DNA of 64,000 nt from Acidimicrobiaceae bacterium (GTDB lineage: Bacteria; Actinomycetota; Acidimicrobiia; Acidimicrobiales; RAAP-2). Every line of letters starts with the position of its first letter. Within the stretch, counting starts at the first letter, position 1. The notes under the pieces are model-generated. The model was not told where the DNA came from. It made no database searches and worked only from the letters and a program-made list of their open reading frames with translations. The position numbers and the translations under genes were made by a program. Positions 16,027 through 24,898 of the stretch are shown one piece after another. The stretch is from positions 1 to 64,000 of the forward strand of contig DAHUZS010000109.1 in NCBI GenBank assembly GCA_027315045.1, read 5' to 3'.

Positions 16027-17167
16027 GGGCGACCACCGCCTCGCCCTCGAAGTCCACCATGAGGACCTCGACCGAGAGCCGGCCCCGCACGTGGGTGCTG
16101 CAGGTGGCGACGGCCAGCTGGCACAGGCGCTCGAGCGGCGCGAGCACGCGGGCGGCCACGCAGGCCTCGAAGAAGTGCCGGGCCGTCGCGGTCTCGGTCG
16201 CCGCGGCGCCCAGGACCGCCGGAGCCCCCGACTCGGTGGCCACCCGCTCGAGCAGGCCGGTGTCGACGGCGGTACGGTGCCAGTGGGTCATCATGACCCC
16301 GGCCGCGAGCTTCGTGATCTTGCCGGCCATGGCCACGATCGAGACCCGCTCCATGCCGGCCGCCGCACACCGGCGAAGGGCGATGCCGGTGAAGTCGCCG
16401 ACCTCGACGAAGCACACCGGGTCGAGGGAGGGGAAGACCGCCATCGCCGCTTTCTCGGAGCGGGCCCCGGTCGAGAGCACCATGTGGCGTTCCCCCTGGG
16501 CCGCCGCCACGTCGACCTGTTGGACCACGCTGGCCCGGTAGGCGGCGGTCGAGAACGGACGGACTATCCCCGTGGTGCCGAGGATCGAGATGCCGCCGAC
16601 GATCCCCAGCCGTTCGTTGCTGGTCTCCTCGGCCATCGCCTCGCCGCCGGGCACCGAGAACTCGACCCGCACCGCGCGCCCACCACCGGGCGATCCGGCC
16701 AGCCCGTCCACCTCGGCCAGCGCCGCCAGGATCATTCGGCGGGGCACCGGGTTGATGGCCGGTGCGCCGACCGGGAGGCCGAGCCCGGGCTTGGTAATCG
16801 TCCCGATTCCGGACCCGGCCATCAGCTCGTGGTGCTCGTGGCCGTCGGGGAGCCAGTCCACCGCGGCGGTCATCCGGGCGCCGTTCGTGCAGTCCGGGTC
16901 GTCGCCGGCGTCCTTCACCACCACCGCGACGGCCGGCGGGCCGGTGAGTTCGCCCGGGTCCGATACCGAGAAGCGGACCCGGGTGCCGCCGGGAAGACCG
17001 ATCTCGACCTCCGCCGGGATGGCCCCATGCACCAACCCGATAGCGGCGGCCTTGGCCGCTGCCGACGCGCAGGTGCCGGTGGTCCAGCCGGTGCGCAGGC
17101 CCTGTCGCCGAGCGGCGACCTCCTCGGAGAGGTCGGGCTCGAAGGGCGTCGCCCCTTGGTCAGCCAC
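16019..17167 (-). CDS. cbiD: Cobalt-precorrin-5B C1-methyltransferase CbiD
   Basis: The 382-residue protein has the CbiD signatures LRTGWTTGTCASAAAKAAA, VKDAGDDPDCTNGA, GSGIGTITKPGLGL and INPVPRRMI. It methylates C1 after ring contraction in the oxygen-independent pathway. CobF does this in the aerobic route, and no cobF is visible here. The start is set at the GTG at 17167, just before VADQGATPFEPD, because the longer frame runs into cobM in another phase. It overlaps cobM by 8 bases. Confidence 0.93.
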   Translation of the reverse strand: MADQGATPFEPDLSEEVAARRQGLRTGWTTGTCASAAAKAAAIGLVHGAIPAEVEIGLPGGTRVRFSVSDPGELTGPPAVAVVVKDAGDDPDCTNGARMTAAVDWLPDGHEHHELMAGSGIGTITKPGLGLPVGAPAINPVPRRMILAALAEVDGLAGSPGGGRAVRVEFSVPGGEAMAEETSNERLGIVGGISILGTTGIVRPFSTAAYRASVVQQVDVAAAQGERHMVLSTGARSEKAAMAVFPSLDPVCFVEVGDFTGIALRRCAAAGMERVSIVAMAGKITKLAAGVMMTHWHRTAVDTGLLERVATESGAPAVLGAAATETATARHFFEACVAARVLAPLERLCQLAVATCSTHVRGRLSVEVLMVDFEGEAVVARA

Positions 17168-17990
17168 GCCGGCGGAGACGCCCGGCGGGCCGGCCGACGG
17201 TCGAGCCGGGGCGCGAGCGCCGGCGCCGCCCGTGGGCGAAAACCGGCGAGTAGAGGTGGCTCCGAGGTGCCTCGGTGACCAGGGCGTCGCCGACCAGGAC
17301 GAGGGTCGTGGTGGTTGCGCCGCTGGCGCGGAGATCCTCGGCCAGGCGGCCAAGCTCGGTGCGGATGACTCGCTCGTCGGGCCAGCTGGCCCGGATGACG
17401 ATCGCCGCAGGGGTGTCGGGCCGGTACGCGCTCGGGTCGGCCAAAAGCTCCGCTTGGAGGGCCTCGGGCTGGGCGGCCGACAAAAGCACGGCCAGGGTGC
17501 AGCCGGTGGCGGCGAACGCAGCGAGCCGCTCGCCGGCCGGCATCGAGGCCGCGGTGCGGGTGGCCAGGCGGGAAACCACCACGCTCTGGCTCACCTGGGG
17601 GATGGTGAGCTCACGCCCGAGGGCCGCCGCGGCGGCGGAAAGCGACGAGACCCCGGGCACGATCTCGAAGGACCGTTCGTGGAGGACGCACCAGTCGATC
17701 TGCTCTTGGATCGCGCCGTAGAGGGAGGGGTCGCCCGAGTGCAGTCGGACGATAGGGGCGTCGGGATTGGCCTCGTAGACGCCGAGGACGTCCTCCAGGG
17801 TCATCCCGGCCGAGTCGTAGACGACGGCGCCCGGGTCGGCATGGGCGAGAAGGGCCTTGGGGACGAGGGAGGACGCCCACACCACGACCGCGGCGCCGGC
17901 CAGCCGCTCCGCCCCCCGCAGTGTGATGAGGTCCGGCGCGCCGGGGCCGGCCCCGACGAAGCTGATCCGAGGACCCGGTGCCGAAGTCAC
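17160..17990 (-). CDS. cobM: Precorrin-4 C11-methyltransferase
   Basis: The 276-residue SAM-dependent methyltransferase opens with RISFVGAGPGAPDLITLRGA and has VRLHSGDPSLYGAIQEQ and VPGVSSLSAAAAALGRELT, all typical of CobM/CbiF. It adds the methyl group at C11. The last 30 residues are arginine-rich and likely disordered. The GTG start overlaps the cobI stop by 4 bases, placing it second in the minus-strand corrin operon. Confidence 0.93.
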   Translation of the reverse strand: MTSAPGPRISFVGAGPGAPDLITLRGAERLAGAAVVVWASSLVPKALLAHADPGAVVYDSAGMTLEDVLGVYEANPDAPIVRLHSGDPSLYGAIQEQIDWCVLHERSFEIVPGVSSLSAAAAALGRELTIPQVSQSVVVSRLATRTAASMPAGERLAAFAATGCTLAVLLSAAQPEALQAELLADPSAYRPDTPAAIVIRASWPDERVIRTELGRLAEDLRASGATTTTLVLVGDALVTEAPRSHLYSPVFAHGRRRRSRPGSTVGRPAGRLRRRG

Positions 17991-18742
17991 CGCGCGCCCT
18001 TGTCGCGAGAGACCGGTGGGACTACCACCGTCACGAGGTACGACGCCGGCCCGTCCCCGACATCCTCGATCGGTCCCACCCGTTCGTCACGCAGGCCGAG
18101 GCGCTCGCCGAAGACGGCACCGTCGAGCCGACCGCTCGATGCCAGGAGCTGGGACACCGCCCCGATGTGGCGCCCGCCCTTGTAGACCACCACGGCCCGG
18201 TCGGGGCGCTCGAGCGCCTCGGCCACCTCGTCCACGCCGTCGAGCGCGGTCACGAGGGAGAGCGACTCGGTCCCGTCGAGCAGCACCGTCCCGGTGGCGG
18301 CGGCCAGGGCCTGGAACGCGGTGATTCCTGGGACAGTCTCGACCCGGCCCTGCCAGCCGAGCTCACCGAGGGCCCGGACGAGGGAGGGGAACGTGCTGTA
18401 GAGGTTGGGGTCGCCGAGGGTGACGAAGGCCACGTGCTCGCCTCGGCGAAGCCAAGGAACGAGGCGCGCCGCCGCCGAGCGGTGCGACGCCGCCCGGGCC
18501 TCTGCGCCGCCGTCCTCATCGGGACTCATGTCGAAGAGCAGCCGGTCGAATCGGAGCCCGGGGAGCGCGGCGGCCACGATCGACTCGGCCCGGCCCGGCC
18601 TCGAGAGATCGGTGGTCGGGGCGACCACCCGGTTGGCTGACCGGAGCACCTCCAGCGCGGCAAGGGTGAGGAGGCCGGCGTCGCCCGGTCCCACCCCGAC
18701 CCCGGTCAGCCTGGCGGCGTCCGCCCCGTCCCGCTCACCCAT
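17987..18742 (-). CDS. cobI: Precorrin-2 C20-methyltransferase
   Basis: The 251-residue protein has the methyltransferase opening GVGVGPGDAGLLTLAALEVL, VAFVTLGDPNLYSTFPSLVR and VPGITAFQALAAATG, matching CobI/CbiL. It adds the C20 methyl to precorrin-2 or cobalt-factor II. It is the first gene of the minus-strand operon (cobI, cobM, cbiD, cobL, cbiG-cobJ, ferredoxin, cobH-cbiX). The 235 bases upstream contain no second cobalamin riboswitch that I can see. Confidence 0.93.
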   Translation of the reverse strand: MGERDGADAARLTGVGVGPGDAGLLTLAALEVLRSANRVVAPTTDLSRPGRAESIVAAALPGLRFDRLLFDMSPDEDGGAEARAASHRSAAARLVPWLRRGEHVAFVTLGDPNLYSTFPSLVRALGELGWQGRVETVPGITAFQALAAATGTVLLDGTESLSLVTALDGVDEVAEALERPDRAVVVYKGGRHIGAVSQLLASSGRLDGAVFGERLGLRDERVGPIEDVGDGPASYLVTVVVPPVSRDKGAR

Positions 18743-18977
18743 CGGGCCTCAGGCTACGACGCCGCCTCGGACGCCGTTGACGGCGCGCCGCGAGGTGGCG
18801 GTCCGACGCTCCGATCGACCTCGTCACGCCCCTGGCCAGATGTGGTCGGGGAAATCAATGAGGGGTCATCCGAAGAAGACGGGCTCTGATGAAGTCACGA
18901 TCCCGAGGGGCCGGGGCACCGGATCGGCGAGTCGGGAGAATGTCAACCGGAAAACACATCATTGATAGCGTCCCTGC

Positions 18978-19418
18978 GTGCCCAGCGACCGCACGCTCCA
19001 GCTCATGAACCGGGTGCACCGAGGTGTGCTCGCGCTGTCCGGCGGGCGTCTCGGTTGGCGGGTGTCGGGGATGCCCGCCCTCGAGCTGACTACGACTGGG
19101 CGGCGCAGCGGACGGCCGCACAGCGTCATGCTCACCTCGCCGGTGCAAGAGGACGACGCCTTGGTGATCGTGGCGTCCCGGGGTGGCGACGACCACCACC
19201 CGTCGTGGTTCCTCAACCTGCGCGACCACCCCGAGGTCCAAGTGTCCGTGGCCGGCGCGCCGAAGCGTCCGATGCGCGCCCGGGTCGCCTCTCCCGAGGA
19301 GCGGGCCCGCCTGTGGCCCGAGGTCGCCCGGCGGCCCAACTACGCCGGCTACCAGCGCCGGACCAGCCGGGAGATCCCGCTCGTGGTGCTGGAACCCTCA
19401 ACGGACACCTCCCCCTAA
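18978..19418 (+). CDS. Ddn-like deazaflavin (F420)-dependent nitroreductase/quinone reductase
   Basis: The 146-residue protein has the DUF385 fold signature ALELTTTGRRSGRPHSVMLT, followed by VIVASRGGDDHHPSWFLNLR and the C-terminal YAGYQRRTSREIPLVVLEP. These match actinobacterial split-barrel proteins that use F420H2, the group including Ddn. The substrate may be a quinone or another electrophile. A GTG at 18978 gives the normal length. The 3' end overlaps the converging phosphotransferase gene by 21 bases. An F420-linked npdG-like gene at 36.6 kb agrees with F420 use. Confidence 0.85.
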   Translation: MPSDRTLQLMNRVHRGVLALSGGRLGWRVSGMPALELTTTGRRSGRPHSVMLTSPVQEDDALVIVASRGGDDHHPSWFLNLRDHPEVQVSVAGAPKRPMRARVASPEERARLWPEVARRPNYAGYQRRTSREIPLVVLEPSTDTSP

Positions 19419-20402
19419 CCGGTCGGTCTCGACGACCGACCACAGCGAGGCCAGGTCCTCTGGGGGCTCGAGGAGGGCCCCGCGGGCGAGGGTCCGGGCC
19501 GCCGTCTGCTCGTCGGTGTCGAGGAAGTCGACTGGCGACGTGCCGTCCACCCGGGCGAGGACGAGGCAGCCGGTCTGGGCGACCAGGTCGGCGGTTCCGA
19601 TGTCGAGATCCGAGTGGTCGAGATAGGCATCGACGAAGGCGTCAGCACAGGCTCGGTACCGGCCGGCGAGGGCTGGCCGGTGGACGGCCTTGCACACGAG
19701 GTGGGACACCAAGAACGCGAGGTCGAAGGTCGGGTCGCCCCGATGCGCGGTCTCCCAGTCGACCACCCAGAAGCCCGGTCGGTCGACGAGGACGTTCTTG
19801 GGAGAGAAGTCGCCGTGGACGAGGCAGCTCGATCGTCCGGTGAGTCGCTCGACCACGTGCTCGATGGGCGGGCGCAATTCGCCGTGGACCTCGGCCACCC
19901 GCAGGAAGAAGGGAGAGATCCGGAGCTCGAAGAAGTTGGTGGCATCGGCGAACGACTCGAGCGAACGGGGGTCCGACGCGCTGGTCGAGTGCCAGTCGGC
20001 CAGGGCCAGCCCGAGCCGACGCCCCACCTCGACCTCGGCGCTTCCGGCCAAGAGGTCGGCCTTCCAGTTGGTCGCCCTCGCCGGCACCGCCCGCATCGTG
20101 ATGATCAGGCGTTCCTCGTCGACATCGAGCAGCTCGGGGACGTTGTCGGGCCGGATCGCTCGGGCGAGCGCCAGCGCGTCGGCCTCGCGCAGGACCCGGG
20201 CGGGCGAGGCGTGCCACTCCTGGCGGACACGGAGCCGATCGACTGCCCGCTTGACGACGAGACGGCGGCCGGCCGCGGTGACCAGGAACACGTCGGCCGA
20301 CACCCCCCCAGAGAGCTCCCAGACCTCGACCGGGGTGCTTGCGGGGACGAGGCCCCGGTGGACGAGGTGACGGACCAGGTCGGCCTCAGGCTCGGTCGGC
20401 AT
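19398..20402 (-). CDS. Aminoglycoside-phosphotransferase-like kinase (APH family)
   Basis: The 334-residue protein has a kinase fold. GGVSADVFLVTAAGRRLVVK is the nucleotide loop and lysine strand, SSCLVHGDFSPKNVLVD is the catalytic loop (H-G-D...N), and VVDWETAHRGDPTFDLAF is the metal-binding Asp region. APH-family proteins phosphorylate small molecules; in actinobacterial genomes most are not resistance genes. The ATG at 20402 was chosen because the longer frame upstream has no homology. It is divergent from the fumarylacetoacetase-family gene. Confidence 0.85.
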   Translation of the reverse strand: MPTEPEADLVRHLVHRGLVPASTPVEVWELSGGVSADVFLVTAAGRRLVVKRAVDRLRVRQEWHASPARVLREADALALARAIRPDNVPELLDVDEERLIITMRAVPARATNWKADLLAGSAEVEVGRRLGLALADWHSTSASDPRSLESFADATNFFELRISPFFLRVAEVHGELRPPIEHVVERLTGRSSCLVHGDFSPKNVLVDRPGFWVVDWETAHRGDPTFDLAFLVSHLVCKAVHRPALAGRYRACADAFVDAYLDHSDLDIGTADLVAQTGCLVLARVDGTSPVDFLDTDEQTAARTLARGALLEPPEDLASLWSVVETDRLGGGVR

Positions 20403-20513
20403 CAGGCGAAGAACGCTATTCGTGGCGCCCGACCGGTACGGCGGGGGGCCGGGAGGGGCTCGATAGTGTCGGCAGCCGAGAGTCGCCGTCGAGCGTCGGA
20501 CAGGGGGACCCCG

Positions 20514-21338
20514 GTGAAGCTGGCAACCATTCGTCTCGAGGGCCGGACCAGCGCGGTCCGAGACGACGAGGAGCGCGCGGTCGAGATCGGGGACGCGCCG
20601 GAGCTCGGGGCCCTGCTCACCCAGGCGGACTGGCGGGCGCGGGCCGACGCGGCCTCGGGCCCGAGCCACGACCGTTCGTCGCTCGACTTCGCGCCGCTCG
20701 TGCCGAGGCCGGACAAGATCGTCTGCGTCGGCCTCAACTACCGCAACCACATCTTGGAGACGGGCCGGGAGCTGCCGCAGTTCCCGACGTTGTTCGCCAA
20801 GTTCCCCTCGGCCCTCGTCGGGGCCCACGACGACATCGTCCTCTCCGAGGGGGTGGCCGAGTTTGACTGGGAAGCAGAGCTCGCCATCGTCATCGGCCGC
20901 CCGGTCCGCAACGTCGCCGAGGACGAGGCGGTCTCGGCCATCGCCGGCTACAGCGTGCTCAACGACGTGACCGCCCGGGACTGGCAGCGCCGGACCCTCC
21001 AGTGGCTGCAAGGCAAGACCTTCGAGCGCTCCACGCCGCTCGGGCCGTGGCTGGTCACCGCCGACGAGATGGACGGGACGTCCGGGGCCATCGGCTGCAG
21101 CGTGAACGGCCAACGCATGCAGGACGCCGACGTTTCCGAGCTGGTGTTCGGCCCGGCCGCCCTGGTGTCGTACATCTCGAGGGTCGTGACCCTTCGCCCC
21201 GGGGACGTGATCGCCACCGGCACCCCCGGGGGCGTGGGTGCCGCTCGCACCCCCCCGGTATTTCTGGACGACGGCGACGTCGTGACGACCACCATCGAGG
21301 GCGTGGGGGAGTGCGCAAACACCTGCCGGCGGCGGTGA
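20514..21338 (+). CDS. Fumarylacetoacetate hydrolase family protein
   Basis: The 274-residue protein has the FAH core PDKIVCVGLNYRNHILETG, then FDWEAELAIVIGRPVRNV with the acidic metal ligands, GYSVLNDVTARDWQ, and GDVIATGTPGGVGAARTPP near the end. Members cleave C-C bonds or isomerise and decarboxylate in aromatic-acid breakdown. The GTG at 20514 follows GGGGGACC. The next gene starts within its stop codon (GTGA) and is a decayed maleylpyruvate-isomerase-like gene. The pair suggests a former gentisate or similar ring-cleavage pathway, which is an inference. Confidence 0.9.
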   Translation: MKLATIRLEGRTSAVRDDEERAVEIGDAPELGALLTQADWRARADAASGPSHDRSSLDFAPLVPRPDKIVCVGLNYRNHILETGRELPQFPTLFAKFPSALVGAHDDIVLSEGVAEFDWEAELAIVIGRPVRNVAEDEAVSAIAGYSVLNDVTARDWQRRTLQWLQGKTFERSTPLGPWLVTADEMDGTSGAIGCSVNGQRMQDADVSELVFGPAALVSYISRVVTLRPGDVIATGTPGGVGAARTPPVFLDDGDVVTTTIEGVGECANTCRRR

Positions 21339-22060
21339 TCGCCGAGGGGACCCGCCGCCGCCTCGAGGTGACCTTCTTGTGGATGGAGCGGGGTCCGACT
21401 TCTTCGTCGGCCGGCTCGCGGTGCTCGACGACGAGCTGTCGTCGCCTGCCGCACTCCCGGGTTGGAGTCGGCTGCACGTGCTGAGCCACATGGCCCAGGA
21501 CGCGCGGGGCTCGAGAACCCGATCCGGTGGGCGCAGACCGGCGTCGAGTTACCGATGCACCCGAGCACCGCGCACCGCGCCTAGGACATCGGGGCCGGCG
21601 CCCGCCGAGCGCCGGCCGAGGTGCGGGCCGAGGCCCTGGGCGAGATCCCCCGGTTGCGCTCGGCGATCGACCGGCTTGCCGATGAGGCCTGGGGACACGA
21701 GGTCCGGACCGCACTCGGCCTCCCGGTCCTGGCCCTGGAGGTCCCCTGGATGCGCGTCCGCGAGGTCTGGGTGTACACGGAGGAGCTGGCGGCGGGAGCG
21801 GGCTTCGGGGAGGTGAAGCCGGCGGTCGCCCGCGCCCTCTCGACGAGGGGGTCGGTCGCCTCGCCGCCCGAGACGACGCGCCGGCCGTCGTGCTGGTGGC
21901 TCGGGAGCGGGGCGAGCGCTGGGTGCTCGCCCCGGCCGCCCCAATCCGCAGCGTGGTCTTTGGAGCGCTCCCAGAGCTCGCCGCCTGGGTCCTCGAGCGA
22001 AGCGAGGGGACGGGGCTGGCCCTCAGCGGTGCGCTCCCCGCGCTCCCGCCGTGGATGTAG
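21335..22060 (+). pseudogene. Decayed mycothiol-dependent maleylpyruvate isomerase-family gene
   Basis: No single frame covers this stretch, but three or more frames give consecutive pieces of an MDMPI-like protein. These are SDFFVGRLAVLDDELSSPAA and GWSRLHVLSHMAQDA (21379 frame), GLENPIRWAQTGVELPM, then VPWMRVREVWVYTEELAAG. After another shift come EGVGRLAARDDAPAVVLVA and the C-terminal GALPALPPWM, ending at TAG 22058-22060. The family uses mycothiol to isomerise maleylpyruvate or acts as DinB-fold thiol transferases. It overlaps the FAH gene stop, as an operon partner would. Several independent frameshifts mean it is not expressed as a working enzyme. Confidence 0.75.
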
Positions 22061-22184
22061 CTGTCGATGGAGGAGGTGGCGGCTGCTTCGGGACCCAGCG
22101 GGCCGTTGCCGGGGGTGCGGGCCGCCGATACTTTGGGTCCGGCGTCGGCCGGGGGTCGGCGTCGGCCCGGGGATGGGGGTGCAG

Positions 22185-23123
22185 ATGACCTCGGCTGCGC
22201 ACGATCACGACACCCTGGCGCCACCCCGGCTTCACGAGGTGAGCGACGGCGTCTTCGCCTACGTGCAGCCCGACGGCAGCTGGTGCATCAACAACACCGG
22301 GTTCCTGGTCGGAGGGGCCCAGGTGGTGAGCGTGGACGCCTCGTCGACCGAGCGACGGACCCGGGCCTACCTCGAGGCGATCCGCTCGGTGACCGTGGCG
22401 CCGGTCAGCACGCTGGTCAACACCCACTCGCATCTCGATCACACCAACGGCAACTGCTTCTTCGGACCGGTGACCATCGTCGCCCACGAACACTGCCGAA
22501 GCGACCTGCTCGAGGCACCGCTCATGGAGCGCGGGAGGGGTCCGTTCCCCGACGTCGACTGGGGTGACCTGGTCAAGGCGCCGCCGACGCTCACCTTCGA
22601 GGACTCCCTCACGATCTGGGTCGACGACCTTCGTTGCGAGCTGCGCTACGTGGGGACACCGGCCCACACCACCAACGACGTCATCGTCTGGATCCCGGCG
22701 CGCTCGGTCCTCTACGCGGGGGATCTCGTTTTCAACGGGGGGACGCCGTTCAACCTGGCCGGGTCGATCCCCGGGGCGAGGCGGGTGCTCGAGGACATCA
22801 AGGCGCTCGCCCCCGAGGTCATCGTCCCGGGCCACGGCGAGGTGTGCGACGTGGACATCGTCGACCGGCTGATCGCCTATCTCGACTTGGTCTGGACGAC
22901 GGCGAAGGACGCGAGGTCTTCGGGCCTCAGCCCCCTCGAGGCGGCACGCCAGACCGACCTCGGGGAGTTCGCCGAGTGGCTCGATCCCGAACGGATTGTC
23001 GGCAACCTGCACCGCGCCTACGCCGAGCTCGACGGTGCCGCACCGGGCGCCCCGCTCGGGCCGGCAGCGTTGGTCGAGATGGTCGAGTACAACGGCGGGC
23101 GGCCCCTGCGCTGTCTGGCCTGA
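22185..23123 (+). CDS. Metallo-beta-lactamase-fold hydrolase
   Basis: The 312-residue protein has the zinc motif VNTHSHLDHTNGNCFFG (HxHxDH), then the later ligands in VGTPAHTTNDVIVWIP, VLYAGDLVFNGG and EVIVPGHGEVCDV. It resembles the quinoprotein-relay or cyclase-type MBL hydrolases found next to ring-cleavage genes. The substrate is unknown. ATG codons at 22173 and 22185 are both possible; 22185 is preferred for its GGGGGTG site. The gene stands alone on the plus strand and converges with cobB. Confidence 0.87.
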   Translation: MTSAAHDHDTLAPPRLHEVSDGVFAYVQPDGSWCINNTGFLVGGAQVVSVDASSTERRTRAYLEAIRSVTVAPVSTLVNTHSHLDHTNGNCFFGPVTIVAHEHCRSDLLEAPLMERGRGPFPDVDWGDLVKAPPTLTFEDSLTIWVDDLRCELRYVGTPAHTTNDVIVWIPARSVLYAGDLVFNGGTPFNLAGSIPGARRVLEDIKALAPEVIVPGHGEVCDVDIVDRLIAYLDLVWTTAKDARSSGLSPLEAARQTDLGEFAEWLDPERIVGNLHRAYAELDGAAPGAPLGPAALVEMVEYNGGRPLRCLA

Positions 23124-23145
23124 ACCGGCGCACGGCCGGACGCGC

Positions 23146-24513
23146 CTAGGAGTCCGTCGGGTCCCCGGCGGCGCAGGCCACGAAGCGCTCGGCGAGCGAG
23201 GGGTCAGCGCCCAGGTGCACGTGGAGATAGGTAGCGAGCAGGCGCGGGGTGGCCCAGCCCTCGTTCCGGGCGCCAGAGCGCCCGACGAGCTCGAGCGCGC
23301 GGCCCGGGGGGTCCAACGCCGAGTAGTGGTGCTCGTGGCCCCGCATGACGGTGCCCCGGGGCCCGATCGGGGTGTCGGCGCACAGGGTTGCCGTGCGGTA
23401 GCCGACGGTGACCCGGGAGCCGAGGGTGGCGTTCGCGGGGATGGCGCCGCACAGCCGGTGGCCGTCGAGGGAGCCGGCCAGCCAGAGCAGCCCGCCGCAC
23501 TCGGCCCAGGTGGCAAGGCCGGCGGCGACCCGGTGGGCCACCTCGGCTCGCAGCGCGACGTTGGCCTCGAGCTGCTCGCCGAAGACCTCGGGGAACCCGC
23601 CGCAGGCGTAGAGGCCTCGGACCCCGGCCGGCAGGGCGCGGTCGACGAGCGGGTCGAAGCCGACCAGCTCGGCCCCGGCCTCCTCCAGCCGCTCGAGGTT
23701 GTCGGGATAGGAGAAGGAGAAGGCCGGACCGGCGACGACGGCGATCCGGACCGGCGTCGTCGAGGTGCGCTCGGCCGGGGGAAGTGGGACGACCGGGACA
23801 GCCGAGGTGGCGCGGGCCAGCCGTTCCAGCGCCTCGAGATCGATCCCGCGTCCGACGGCATCGGCCAGGAGGTCGAGCGAGGCCGAGACCCGTGCGGGGT
23901 CCTCGACCACCGGCACCAGCCCGAGATGGCGGTCCCGCCACGAGAGCACCGGGTCCCGTCGGAGCACCCCGAGCACCGGCACCTCGCCGGTGGCGAGTGC
24001 CTCTTTGAGGAGCGCCTCGTGGGTGTCGCTGCCCACCCGGTTCAAGACGACGCCGGCGAGCGGGCGGCCCCAGTTGGCGAGGAGGTGGTGGTGGTAGCCC
24101 TCGACGAGGGCCCGGACCGAGGCGCTCATCGAGGCGGCATCCACCACCAACACCACCGGGGCGTCGAGGAGGTGGGCGATCTCGGCCGTGCTCGCCACTC
24201 CGGTCGATCCCATCCCGTCGAAGAGCCCCATCACCCCTTCGACCACCAGCACCTCGGCGCCGCTCGCCGCCTTGGCCGCGATGGGCGCGACGGCGTCGGG
24301 GCCGCACAGGAAGCTGTCGAGGTTGCGCCCGACCCTCCCGGTGGCCAGCTGGTGGTAGCCGGGGTCGATGAAGTCCGGCCCGACCTTGGCCGAGGAGACC
24401 CGCAAGCCCGCCCGATGCCACGCGGCCATCACCCCGGTGGCGACCGTGGTCTTCCCCACGCCCGAGTGGGAGCCGGCGATGACGATCCGCGGCCCGAGTG
24501 TCGTCGTGCTCAC
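23146..24513 (-). CDS. cobB: Cobyrinate (or hydrogenobyrinate) a,c-diamide synthase
   Basis: The 455-residue protein starts with the P-loop GPRIVIAGSHSGVGKTTVAT and has KVGPDFIDPGYHQLATG and EGVMGLFDGM. A C-terminal class I glutamine amidotransferase domain follows, with YACGGFPEVF, WAECGGLLWLAG (nucleophile cysteine region) and MRGHEHHYS. It amidates side chains a and c using glutamine and ATP. The GTG at 24513 is chosen because homology begins there. It is on the minus strand, separated from both other cobalamin runs. With cobalt already inserted the substrate would be cobyrinate, otherwise hydrogenobyrinate. Confidence 0.93.
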   Translation of the reverse strand: MSTTTLGPRIVIAGSHSGVGKTTVATGVMAAWHRAGLRVSSAKVGPDFIDPGYHQLATGRVGRNLDSFLCGPDAVAPIAAKAASGAEVLVVEGVMGLFDGMGSTGVASTAEIAHLLDAPVVLVVDAASMSASVRALVEGYHHHLLANWGRPLAGVVLNRVGSDTHEALLKEALATGEVPVLGVLRRDPVLSWRDRHLGLVPVVEDPARVSASLDLLADAVGRGIDLEALERLARATSAVPVVPLPPAERTSTTPVRIAVVAGPAFSFSYPDNLERLEEAGAELVGFDPLVDRALPAGVRGLYACGGFPEVFGEQLEANVALRAEVAHRVAAGLATWAECGGLLWLAGSLDGHRLCGAIPANATLGSRVTVGYRTATLCADTPIGPRGTVMRGHEHHYSALDPPGRALELVGRSGARNEGWATPRLLATYLHVHLGADPSLAERFVACAAGDPTDS

Positions 24514-24713
24514 CCCGGCTGCTCCGACATGGGCCCACCGTGCCACGGTCCGGGCGCGGGCGTCGACCGGGGTCCGGCTCGCGGCGCCGGCTGTTCGGAG
24601 CGCAAGAGGAGGGCGGTCGGGACGGTGGCGGGGCGCGCCGGGAACAGGGCGACGAGGTTGGCGACGGTTCGCATCACCGCCAGGTTCCGGCGTCGGCGAC
24701 GGAGCGAGGCCAC
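24510..24713 (-). CDS. Small unrecognised ORF coupled to cobB
   Basis: This 67-residue frame (MASLRRRRRNLAVMRTVANL, then a proline- and arginine-rich end) stops inside the cobB start codon with the same 4-base overlap used elsewhere in the cobalamin runs. That is the only positive evidence. The hydrophobic-basic N-terminus may be the remnant of a longer decayed membrane protein reaching back to about 24.8 kb; other frames there give fragments such as QVVNYKAMGAILAPPLA. I recognise no family, and 24714-24898 holds nothing else I can support. Confidence 0.25.
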   Translation of the reverse strand: MASLRRRRRNLAVMRTVANLVALFPARPATVPTALLLRSEQPAPRAGPRSTPAPGPWHGGPMSEQPG

Positions 24714-24898
24714 CAGGATCAGCCCGAGGGCGCGACCGCGCTGGCGGCCAGGGGCGGGGCCAGGATGGCCCCCATCGCCTTGTAGTTCACGACCTGGACG
24801 GGCAGGACCACGAAGTGCCGCGGTGCAGGCTCACGAGCCTGGCGGTCACCGGAGTCGTCTTATCCGCTCAGCGCCCCGGGCCACGCCGGCGCGCGTCG

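Noticed and set aside
18743-18977. Possible second cobalamin riboswitch upstream of cobI
   Set aside because: I looked on the minus strand for the B12 box and the GGG-CTG-CCCGC-ACTGT core and found neither.
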